Part shown: positions 1-8,300 of the stretch, in pieces | How positions within the stretch are numbered: position 1 is the first letter of the stretch | How the letters are laid out: every line of letters begins with the position of its first letter | Source: Alphaproteobacteria bacterium | Lineage (GTDB): Bacteria; Pseudomonadota; Alphaproteobacteria; JAGOMX01 | Assembly: GCA_016742295.1 (NCBI GenBank) | Contig: JACVCA010000022.1 | Location: 1-12,856, forward strand | DNA: 12,856 nt | Direction of reading: 5' to 3' | The notes under the pieces: generated by a model | Told to the model about the DNA's origin: nothing | The model's database searches: none | What the model saw: the letters and a program-made list of their open reading frames with translations, nothing else | Program-made: the position numbers and the translations under genes

Positions 1-1
1 T

Positions 2-49
2 GCTTATCCAGCTCTCCATCCTTCTGAGGAAAAAACCCAATTTAAGTAA
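2..49 (+). CDS. Possible C-terminal end of a gene cut by the window edge
   Basis: One frame is open from the first bases to a TAA at 47-49 and reads AYPALHPSEEKTQFK. Only 15 codons are visible, so the family cannot be recognised and the frame may be chance. Support is indirect: the frame has a protein-like composition, and a strong hairpin at 90-111 lies 40 nt downstream where a convergent terminator would be expected. The + side of that hairpin lacks a good T-run. Confidence 0.3.
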   Translation, partial: AYPALHPSEEKTQFK

Positions 50-82
50 GATTTCTTTTGTATAAAAGAGGGAAGGGGGCAT

Positions 83-179
83 AAAAAAGAGGCCGGACTT
101 TCATCCGGCCTAAGTTTAACAGGGAGGTTTTACGTCTGGGAGACGAAGGATCAGAGACCCTGAGAGCTAAAGAGCTCCT
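83..179 (-). ncRNA. Candidate structured small RNA, about 97 nt
   Basis: Reading the - strand, a promoter-like pair (TTGATA, 17 bp, TATTCT) is followed about 8 nt later by a short unit made almost entirely of hairpins. These are GAGCT/AGCTC (164-177), GGGTC/GATCC with one G-U pair (148-160), CGTCT/AGACG (133-145) and a GC-rich stem (90-111) followed by six T's (83-88). Between the third hairpin and the terminator stem lies an unpaired stretch with CCTCC, complementary to Shine-Dalgarno sequences; in known trans-acting sRNAs such exposed CCUCC can bind mRNA ribosome sites. An alternative CAGGG/CCCTG pairing (120-124 with 158-162) would enclose the two middle hairpins. I do not recognise it as 6S, SRP RNA, tmRNA or a tRNA. 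A short open frame crosses it but has no ribosome site and is an unlikely gene. Confidence 0.45.
90..111 (-). terminator. Rho-independent terminator of the candidate small RNA
   Basis: The arms 90-97 and 104-111 pair perfectly over 8 bp, mostly G-C, around a 6-nt loop. On the - strand the stem is followed by TC and six T's, a textbook intrinsic terminator. On the + strand the trailing sequence is only TAAGTTT, so it may serve the + gene ending at 49 weakly at best. Confidence 0.65.
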
Positions 180-186
180 ATTAGTA

Positions 187-215
187 AGAATAGTTTCCTT
201 GATATTAAATATCAA
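187..215 (-). promoter_or_regulatory. Sigma70-like promoter for the small RNA, -35 inside a palindrome
   Basis: On the - strand, TTGATA (210-215) and TATTCT (187-192) are exactly 17 bp apart, each close to consensus, and would start RNA near 179. The -35 lies in a palindrome at 199-215 (TTGATATT, one base, AATATCAA), which could be an operator. Because of this symmetry TTGATA also occurs on the + strand, but no good -10 follows there. Confidence 0.5.
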
Positions 216-222
216 ATAATAC

Positions 223-245
223 TTATGCATAGGTGATATGCATAA
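223..245. repeat. 23-bp perfect inverted repeat next to the small RNA promoter
   Basis: TTATGCATA (223-231) and TATGCATAA (237-245) are perfect 9-bp inverted repeats around GGTGA. The element begins 8 bp upstream of the -35 of the small RNA promoter, a position typical for a regulator-binding site. On the - strand the same sequence holds a tiny frame (ATG, five codons, TAA) after a GAGGTGG purine tract; I consider it more likely a binding site or hairpin than a coding leader. Confidence 0.4.
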
Positions 246-332
246 CAACCACCACCTCAGATATATACTCTAGCATAACCAGGAAAGTGTGATGAAAAAT
301 TCTTTTTCCTAAAAACGTTGATTTTAAAATGT

Positions 333-360
333 AAAGGGAGAGGCTGATGCTCTCTCTTTT
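333..360 (+). terminator. Candidate intrinsic terminator, + strand
   Basis: A ten-pair stem (333-342 with 350-359, including one G-U pair) encloses a 7-nt loop and ends in TTTT followed by GTATTT. No convincing gene precedes it on the + strand; the nearest reading frame is six codons (292-312) behind AGGAAA. It may end a short untranslated RNA or be left over from a lost gene. Confidence 0.4.
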
Positions 361-594
361 GTATTTGCAAACTATATAACTTAGGACATTGCTTAATATA
401 TTTAACCTTCTATAAATTTTTATTTCAGGTTTAAAGAGTTAAAAGGAGACAGAAGATTCAATAATTCCTTAAAGGTAGAGGAATAGATAATTTTTATAAA
501 AAGTCAGATATCCTGTCTGTGCCCTTGTTTTTTTATTATTTCCCTCTTGCCTTGGGTAGCAAGGCTCTCCCTAACTATACCTAAGATGGAAAGA
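361..594. other. Gap with no gene seen
   Basis: AT-rich sequence with stops in all frames. The only structure I see is a 6-bp inverted repeat, GCCTTG (549-554) and CAAGGC (560-565), just downstream of the toxin gene on the - strand. It could protect the vapBC transcript end but lacks a T-run, so I do not call it a terminator. Confidence 0.5.
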
Positions 595-1011
595 TTACAT
601 TGTCCATAACGCTACTTTTGCCTTCTGAGCAGCTTCTTTTAAAGCTTGATCTAAAGTCGCTAAAGGAATTGATTCCTGTAAGGCTAATAATAAGTAAGCT
701 GCATCATAAGCTGATAAATTGTAAGATCTAGTGATCATAAGTAAATCTTTAGCATTGTAGGGTTGTGTAACAATTGTGATAGGTAAACTTTCCAATAGAT
801 CGAGAAAATGTAAGCTCTCAGCTTCGCTAAGCCGTTGACGTTTTTCAGCAACCCGCAAAACATTTACAGTCTCTAATTTCCACAAACTGGGTACTATTGC
901 TTGAACTGAGGGTTCTCCTAAGTAACTAAGAAGTTGATCAGCATAATTATTGCATTCATCTTCAAAGCACCATGTCATAGTAATGGAACAATCTAAAACA
1001 AAATGATTCAT
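595..1011 (-). CDS. vapC: VapC-like PIN-domain toxin ribonuclease
   Basis: A 138-residue protein of the size usual for single-domain PIN toxins. The four acidic residues expected for the Mg2+ site are present: D7 in VLDCS near the N-terminus, E47 in LWKLETVNVL, D103 in SAYDAAYLLLA and D121 in LATLDQAL. VapC proteins are RNases, many cutting tRNA or rRNA and stopping translation when their antitoxin is degraded. The start codon overlaps the antitoxin stop as ATGA (1008-1011), implying translational coupling and fixing the start. No frameshift or missing catalytic residue is seen, so it is probably active. The RNA target cannot be predicted from this sequence. Confidence 0.88.
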   Translation of the reverse strand: MNHFVLDCSITMTWCFEDECNNYADQLLSYLGEPSVQAIVPSLWKLETVNVLRVAEKRQRLSEAESLHFLDLLESLPITIVTQPYNAKDLLMITRSYNLSAYDAAYLLLALQESIPLATLDQALKEAAQKAKVALWTM

Positions 1012-1247
1012 TTACGTCCTTCTTCAATCATAGAGCGTAAAGAAACGTTTGTGAGCTTTTTGCCTTTACGGAATTGTTGCAATGCTTGGATAGTATCAGG
1101 GATTGAATAACGTCGTGGACCTGTTGCAGGAATCAATATAGCGATAGGTACATTATGTTTAGTAATAGTGATGTGTTCACCTTCCTTTACGCGCCTTAAG
1201 AGGTGAGGAAGATGAGTTTTGGCTTCATATGAGCTAACTTCATGCAT
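1008..1247 (-). CDS. vapB: Phd/YefM-family antitoxin, partner of the PIN toxin
   Basis: A 79-residue protein whose first 55 residues match the Phd/YefM pattern: an N-terminal SSYEAKTHLPHLLRRVKEG segment, then ITITKHNVPIAILIP, the beta-rich DNA-binding half of such antitoxins. The C-terminal part (about 50-79) is basic and probably flexible, expected to wrap around and block the toxin active site. AAGGAA sits 6 nt before the ATG. Its stop overlaps the toxin start by 4 nt. Family members repress their own operon, and a short palindrome (1266-1274) just upstream is a plausible operator. The symbol reflects pairing with a PIN toxin; by family this is a Phd-type rather than AbrB-type antitoxin. 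Confidence 0.85.
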   Translation of the reverse strand: MHEVSSYEAKTHLPHLLRRVKEGEHITITKHNVPIAILIPATGPRRYSIPDTIQALQQFRKGKKLTNVSLRSMIEEGRK

Positions 1248-1265
1248 AGTATTTCCTTATAACTG

Positions 1266-1304
1266 GTCTAAGACTACTCTAAATAAATTTTTTATTAAAT
1301 ACAA
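1266..1304 (-). promoter_or_regulatory. Possible vapBC promoter and operator
   Basis: On the - strand, TTGTAT (1299-1304) and TAGAGT (1276-1281) are 17 bp apart, a weak sigma70-like match. Between the -10 and the gene lies the palindrome GTCT-A-AGAC (1266-1274), well placed for autorepression by the antitoxin. Both calls rest on motif and position only. Confidence 0.3.
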
Positions 1305-1380
1305 GAAGTAAAATTCATATCTTTAGAAAAGGGGAGCTTTATCAAAATAACAAAATCCTTAACTAGGCTTTGTGGATTCA

Positions 1381-1567
1381 TTAAGTGTTAAATCGCGTAC
1401 AATAATTATTCCCTAATCGTGCTATTTAATAAGAGTAATTACTGAAGAAATAATTTCACTTTTAGCGGATTAAGCCATTGATTTATGAAAAATAAATAAA
1501 AGAATAAAATCTCAAAATTATAATAAAAAGGGATAAATTTTAAACGCGATTAAGGGTAAACACTTAA
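1381..1567. repeat. Gapped, imperfect inverted repeat in a gene-free AT-rich stretch
   Basis: TTAAGTGTT (1381-1389) is the reverse complement of AACACTTAA (1559-1567), and TTAAATCGCG (1388-1397) nearly matches the complement of CGCGATTAA (1545-1553). The two pairs are nested, giving a decayed inverted repeat about 187 nt long. No gene is visible from 1250 to 1660. It could be the worn end of a mobile element, since a transposase remnant follows, or chance in AT-rich DNA. Confidence 0.25.
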
Positions 1568-1663
1568 ACGCTAATTGACAAGTTAACCATAAGTAAGCTC
1601 CTTTAAGAGTTAATCCCAAATGTAACTTTAAATGCTTACACGCTTATTTATGGCCATTGTATT

Positions 1664-1950
1664 GCTGATCTCTTCTCCTCAACGTACTATGGCCCTGAAC
1701 TTGTATCATTGGTATTGGCTGATTGGGCTGAAAAACATGAAGTTACTCTAGAATTTATTCAACCTGGAAAGTCCACTCAGAATTCTTACATAGAGCGGTT
1801 TAATCGTACTTAATTGAGAAGAAGGGTTGGACTTGTATATCTTCAACAACTTGAATGAAGTACGGGAGATTACTGAACAATAGGTAAATCAATACAATAA
1901 CAAAAGACCTCATCAGTCTTTGAAAACATGATGCCTGTTGAGTATAATTT
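1664..1950 (+). pseudogene. Decayed IS3-family-like transposase, C-terminal DDE fragment
   Basis: Frame 1664-1813 reads YYGPELVSLVLADWAEKHE, then EFIQPGKSTQNSYIERFNRT, matching the conserved block of IS3-family OrfB integrase cores, including the catalytic Glu in YIERFNRT. The expected DNG upstream of PEL is degraded. The frame ends at TAA 1811. A shifted frame from 1836 continues with YIFNNLNEVREITEQ, a TAG at 1881-1883, then VNQYNNKRPHQSLK, the usual YNxxRPHxSL tail. A further shift near 1926 gives MMPVEYN. Two frameshifts and two stops in about 290 nt make it nonfunctional. Everything upstream (start, HTH, first Asp) is missing. Confidence 0.85.
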
Positions 1951-2023
1951 ATTCACACAAAACACGGAAAAACTACACTTCTTCCTGGTATTAAATATGA
2001 GAGCTTTACAATTTCTTCTATTG

Positions 2024-2052
2024 TTGACACTGTAGGCTGCTACTTTTATAGT
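2024..2052 (+). promoter_or_regulatory. Strong sigma70-type promoter
   Basis: TTGACA (2024-2029) is a perfect -35, followed after exactly 17 bp by TATAGT (2047-2052), five of six to the -10 consensus. Transcription would start near 2059, 17 nt before the frameshifted frame at 2076. With that frame broken, the promoter may now drive the large gene at 2382 through a leader of about 320 nt; no better promoter is seen closer to that gene. Confidence 0.6.
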
Positions 2053-2075
2053 ATGGTTAAATTACATTTAAGGAG

Positions 2076-2320
2076 ATGATTAAAATTTTCATACAAACTT
2101 CCATAGTTACTTTTGTATGCTTAATATTCTTGTATTCTTCTAATGCACTTTAAGCTGTTTAGTGCCTAGCGAAGATCAAAACCAACCTAACAGGAATTTT
2201 TCTTGGTCAAAAGACATTGGAGAAATAAAACTTTCTAAAGAGACTCAGTTATTGTCCTGGCTTCCTGCAGGTCCTCTTAAAATTGTACCTGCTAAAAAAG
2301 GAAGTCTTCCAGGAGTTTAG
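2076..2320 (+). pseudogene. Frameshifted small exported protein
   Basis: ATG 2076 abuts AAGGAG and reads MIKIFIQTSIVTFVCLIFLY, then SSNAL and a TAA at 2151-2153. This is a clear signal-peptide-like segment with a small-residue end. A second frame from about 2144 to TAG 2318-2320 continues with CLVPSEDQNQPN, FSWSKDIGEIKLSKETQ and LLSWLPAGPLKIVPAKKG, giving about 50 more residues of plausible protein. Joining them needs one frameshift near 2150. The family is not recognised. A strong promoter lies just upstream. It may be a recently broken exported protein. The ribosome-site spacing of zero before the ATG is poor, so translation initiation may also be impaired. Confidence 0.5.
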
Positions 2321-2381
2321 TTTTTAATAGTAAAACTTAAAATGATTTTACAAAGTTGAATTTTAAAGACGAGGGAGAAAC

Positions 2382-5300
2382 ATGCACAAGCAAAAACTTT
2401 TTATAACTTTTTTGAGCTTATTTTTTATAGTGATCCCTAATTCAACTCTTGCATCTTACTATAATATCTTTTGGAATGGTGATATATCTCCTCGGCTCTT
2501 AATTACAAAAGTGAATTCTGCTCAAGAGGGTAATGCTGAAAAAGATATCGTCACGCTCTCTCAAGTTAAATTTGCTTATAAACTCGCCCAAAAGGAATTA
2601 GATGAGCCCTCATCTCAAGCTTTAAGAAGACTTATGGAAAGGATAAGGCAACCCGAAGATTTCATATCTCAACAAGCTTCTGCTTTAGAAGCTTTACATC
2701 TCTTACCTGATGAAATCATATCTGTTCATGATCTATTACCTGAGCCTTCACTTCAGCAGGAGTTATTGGTTCTTCGCAGTTATTACAGGTCATTCATTGA
2801 CAAGCTTTCTCAACCTTCGTTGACTGAAGAAAATAGAAGGAAGTTATGTTCTTCTAAAGCTTTATTATCGGCACCAGCAGTTGGGTATTTTAAACTCTCT
2901 TTAGAAACAGCTCAAAGCTTGCTTAAAAAGCTTGACGAGCTCCCACCCTTGCAAGCTGATTTTGACTCGCCTCATGCTGCTTTAGAAAGTTTTCTTTTTT
3001 CTTCAACAAAACATGTCACAGGAATATTAAAGTTTCCAAAAGAACTTGATTCTTCTTTTGCGGATGTTTCCTTACCTCTTGATGAAGAAGCCGCTATTGA
3101 ACAAATGCTTTCTTTTGAAAAATTCCTTGAAAAAATTGATGAAGCTACTCTCCAACAAAAAGAACTACTCTATCAGGCGATCTCTCCATTTTCCTTTGCA
3201 CGTATGTTTATCAGCAGCTTCTTAAGTGAGCCTTTTTTAATGCAGTTTCCTGCTCTTGAGATTCAATACAATATGACTGGAAAAGGATTTATCCAGTTTG
3301 CTTCTTCTGCTGCTACTCAAAGCATGAATCTTAGTCCTTCACTAGAGAGTTCTGATAAGATTGTCTGTGGATTTAGAAACCCTTTGTACCTTTTAGAGCC
3401 TCTCTTGCAGAAAGAATGTCCCTTTGAGGTTAAAGAAACTTTCACCCAAGTCTTTCCTGAAGTTGGATTTCTTAAGTATGCTACTTATTTTAATGGAAGA
3501 TCTAGAGTACGTATGTCGTTACTGCCTTTAGCTATTGAGAGGCATTACCAACGCTGGCAATCACTATCTCTTTGTTTAAATGACTTTCCTTATGCTAAAT
3601 ATGAGGTTATTTTAGCGTATTTACATCCTCTAGTAGCACAATATTTTAAAAATAAGCGCCAGCAACATCTTTTGAGTAAAGTTTATGCTTCTTTACAAAA
3701 TTTAAATCATCACCCCGACCTTGTTTCCCTTTGTCAGCAGATAGGTTTACCTAATGGAGAAAAATCTATAACTCAGCATTATAAGGGAGATGATTCTATT
3801 CCCTTTTCTGTTAAAGAAGGGCCTTATTTCTCGCCTGATCTTTTGACATCTTTTATTAATCATTTGAATCTTAAAGCTTATACTCCCCATCATTGTGAAA
3901 GAGCCTTTCAACTTATTGAGTGGGTAAGTCAAAATCTTCCACAGGATAAAGATCAACCTCATCGTCATAAAAGTTGGCAAGATCCAGAATTGTGGAAGTA
4001 TATTCTTGATTATAAGTGTGAAGAAAGCGTCGTTTTACAAGCTCAACGTTTAGGGATTGATACTAATAAGCTAGAAGAGCAGCATGCATCGCAATCTACT
4101 CGTCTACATCAAGTCATCCATAATGTTTCAGCTGAGGAAAAGCTTCTTAGCGTTGTAAAAGGCCTTCTTCAAGCAGACCCTGACTTAGAAAACCGTAATG
4201 ACCGAAATCAAACCCCTCTTGACCTTGCTTTTGTCAAGGATTTACCAACTATTGTCTCAGCTCTTATTGAAGCTGGAGCAGGGCATTATATTAATATTCA
4301 AGAAGCCCTTAAATTTTATAAGCGACATCCTGATGACAATTCTTTAAAACGTCTTCAAAAAAGAAACCAGCATTTTGCATGGGAGTATGTGTGGGATTCC
4401 TTTCGTATGAATAGTTCTGCTGAAGTAGGGACTTCATCTCCACAAGGCCTGAAGATTAAAACAGTAACGCGTGGCACTTGTATTCTTCCTCAGGCTCTTG
4501 TTGATCAACTTTTTCCCTCTGATCTTAATCCTCGACAATTAATCCCTACAGAGACCTCAGGAAACTCTGCTGTTGCTAAGGTTATATGGAAAGGATTTCC
4601 ACTTTACTTTAAAGAGGCTCCTGCGTTTCCAGGATTGGAATATGCTGTTAGTCAATTGATGTTTAAAATGGCTGGTTTTGGGGCGCCTTTCAGTGAATTT
4701 GCCTTTATAGGTGGTGTTCCTTACCTTATCAGTCAAGGCATTGAAGGACAAAGCTTATTAGAAGTTGTTAAGGAAGATCCTTCTTTAACAAAAACTCAGT
4801 GGCATGAAGAGAGTCTCTTCCATACCCTTATGATGTCGATGATCACCTTTCCTGAAGATGGAAGGCCAATTAATTACATTGTACAACCTCACCCAGACAA
4901 AGAGGCTAATTACCGGTTAGTTTGTGTCGATAATGATCAATCTTTTGTATCTGGAGTTGCTAAAGAAACAACAGGGGAAAATATAGTTCAAGTAAAGAGT
5001 TTTCCTTTTTGTTTTCCGCAAATGCACCAACCCATCCCTCTTTCTATCCAGAATCATTATGGGAATTCAAATCAAGAGCCATATGCTCTTCTCTCAGAAT
5101 GGCTTAAAGAGCTTGAAAACTATCACATAAGGCTTATTAAATTAGCTCGTCTTAGATCTTCAGGATCATCCTTTAAATTAACTCCAATCTACCCGGAGAA
5201 AAAAACCTACTTTGGCGTTCCTTTTCAGCCCAACATGTTAGGACGTCTTTATGAACGAATGAAAAAAATCTATAAAGAGATGAATACTTTTACTCAATTA

Positions 5301-8300
5301 ACGCCCTTTCAAGTTTTAGAACAAGTTGATTGGTTATTATCCCGTCGTTATATACCTAACAGAAATGAATCCCCTAAAGCTCACTTTGGACGTATTGAGA
5401 AATCTGCTTATGAACTTAAAAGTTCCACCACTTATCAAGCTTTTAGAGCACAAGGCATTATGGTTTCAGAGGTTCCAGAGATTCCAGAAGTTTCAAATCT
5501 TGCTGATGATATCAAAAATTATAGGCAAATAGGGCCTCATTATGGACTTGATGAAGTTCTTAAGAAAGCCCACGACCTTGCTTGGAAAGACATGGCGCCG
5601 GACATTAAAACGTTTCAACAGTTAACAAGCTCAGAAGAAAGAGCATGCTTTTTACAAGAAAAGGTTGAATTAAGTCGACGTAATGAAGCAGAGTTCGCTC
5701 TATGGTTAGGAGAGATTGAAAAAGTAGATACACATGAGTTGTTTGTATCAGGCAATGATTTTATAACTCATACTTGTCTTATTCCGCAGCACTTAGAACT
5801 GTTTCCAATCAGAAAAATATTTTTGAGTCAATTGCATAAGTTAGATGTTTCTTATTGTAGTCAGTTAGATAGTAATCAATTGATTAAATCTCTTGCATTA
5901 CATTGTAAGCACTTACAGATTCTTAATTTAAGTGGTACCCAAATTAAGCATTTTAGTGAACCATTTCAGTACGGTTTAGGAGTCTCTTCTTTCTTTTTAG
6001 GACGCCGCCAACCACTTGTATTTGAGTCTTTAAGATGGCTATTATTAAATGATTGTGCACATCTTAAAACTGTTGGAGTTAGAAGCCCTTTAGAGAGATT
6101 AAGAGTCAAAAATTGTTCAACACTCAATACAATTGATGTTAAGGAATCTGACTTGAAGAGGCTGGCTTTGGAAGGCACATCTCAACTTCCTTTTGACAGG
6201 GTTAATCAGTGGATTCAACAAAGAATACATGTGACCCTAGACGAAAAAACAGCAGCAGGTGCTTATGGATTGCTTCTTTCTTATGCGCCAACTTATCCTT
6301 TGTGTGATAAAATTATAAATATAATAGGAAAGGAAATTAGTAATCGAGAGGCAGAAGCGCTTGCCCATAATCCATGGATTGTGTCTCTAAATTTAACGAG
6401 AAATAAAGTTGGAGATCAAGGAGTTAAGGCCCTAGCCCAGGCTACAGCCTTAACAGCCCTTAATTTAAATGATAATCAGGTTAGCGATCGAGGGGCAGAA
6501 GCTTTAGCAAAGAGTACTACACTGACTACTCTTGATTTAGGAAATAACATAGTCGGTGATCAAGGAGCCAAGATATTAGCAGGGAGTTCTACTCTTACCT
6601 CTCTTAATCTTGAATACAATAGTGTTGGAGATCAAGGAGCTGAAACCTTAGCACGCAACACTATACTTACATTTCTTAATCTAGATAGAAATCATATTGG
6701 CATGCAAGGCGCTGAAGCTCTAGCACAAAATACTACTTTGACCGCTCTTGATTTAGGAAGTAATATAATCGGTGACCAAGGAGTTGAAGGCTTGGCACGG
6801 AGCTCTACTTTAAAGTCTCTTAATTTAGGATGGAATAACATTAGGGAACAAGGAGCTTCTAATCTAGCACAAAATACTTCACTTATAGTTCTTCATTTAG
6901 AATATAATCAGATTGGCAATCTAGGAGCCTCAACTTTAGCTAAAAACTCCACTCTAATATTACTTGATTTAGAAAGAAATAATATTGATAGCCAAGGTGC
7001 TGAAGCCTTAGCGCAGAACACGATTCTGACATCTCTTTCTTTATCGGGAAATAAGATTGGCGATCAAGGTGCTAATGCCTTAGCGCGGAACACAACTCTA
7101 ACATCTCTTGATTTAAGGAAAAATAAGATTGGCGATCAAGGTGCTGAAGTTCTAGCGAAGAACACAACTCTAACATCTCTTGATTTAAGGAAAAATAAGA
7201 TTAGCGATCAAGGTGCTGAAGCCCTAGCGAAGAACACAACTCTAATATCTCTTAATTTAAAGAAAAATAAGATTAGCGATCAAACGAAAAAGCTTATAAA
7301 AGAAGTACTGCAAAGAAATCAATCTACTACTTGTATTCAAGCTTCTACTCAATCTTTCCCCTCTCATGTTAAACCTTTATCACATCCTCATATCGTATCT
7401 TCTCAATCTCTAGAAAGAGGTTACCTTACCCGAAAACAATCAGAAAAAGCAGATTGGGTTTATACAGGTCTTTCTCTCGATGGTGGTGGTGTGCGAGGCC
7501 TCATTCCTGCTTTAATGGCAGCGCATCTCGAAGATGTAGCAGGAAAACCCCTATATAAAATGTTTGATTATATAGGAGGAACTTCTGTAGGTGGGATTCT
7601 CAGTCTTGCTTTTTCAGTTAGTAACAATGGTTATACTCCATTATGGTCTACGAGTGACGTTGTTAAGCTTTTTAGTGAATATGGAAACCATATTTTTCCT
7701 CAACAAAGTTTTGGGAATAAAATTATGAACCCTGCTGGTCTTCTCCATGCTATTTATGATCCAAGGCCTTTAGAGAATCTGCTCAAAAAATATTATGGAA
7801 ATTGTACCTTAGAACATGTATTAACAAATGTTCTTGTGACAGGGGTTGTGCATGGCATAGGAGATCCCTTCATCTTTGACAACCGTCAAGCAAGAATAGA
7901 TCCATCAAAAAACTTTTATCTTACTGATATAGGGCGAGCGACTTCAGCAGCCCCCACGTACTTTCCTGCCGCAGAGATTTGGAATGTAAATCGAACACAA
8001 AGATATACTTTTAATGACGGGGGAATGGGTCTTAATGATCCAACACCTTTACTTATAGAGCGGTTATCTCTTATGGCCCAAGATAGATTGCTAGATCGCG
8101 ATCGTTTTTTTGTTTTATCTTTAGGAACGGGAGATCTAGAAGCTCCTCAAGCACCGCATACAAGAGCAGGAATTGGAGGTTGGGTATTAAAAGGCGGAAC
8201 GATAATTAATGAAGCTATGGAAGCTCCGGGGAAATTTTTTAGGCAATTTACATCGCACCATTTCCAAGGTCGTTATTATCGTCTTCAACCTAGCTTATAT

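Noticed and set aside
133..178. Possible tRNA with a CCC anticodon-like loop
   Set aside because: CT-CCC-AG mimics an anticodon loop, but the stem has a mismatch, no D-arm pairing (GCTC with GAGC) exists and no T-arm follows.
42..248. 68-codon - strand reading frame
   Set aside because: It spans the small RNA promoter, its hairpins and the terminator, has no ribosome site before its ATG and no recognisable protein pattern.
292..312. Six-codon leader peptide behind AGGAAA
   Set aside because: No amino-acid bias, no downstream biosynthetic gene and no promoter; length is easily chance.
3747..3980. - strand frames inside the fusion gene (also near 4557, 5966 and 8480) and a + strand frame at 5326-5532
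   Set aside because: They lie antisense to or out of frame with a well-supported coding region, with no motif or ribosome site; shadows of the real gene.
7107..7250. CRISPR-like regular repeats
   Set aside because: The 72-bp period is in-frame, continuous without spacers and encodes LRRs.
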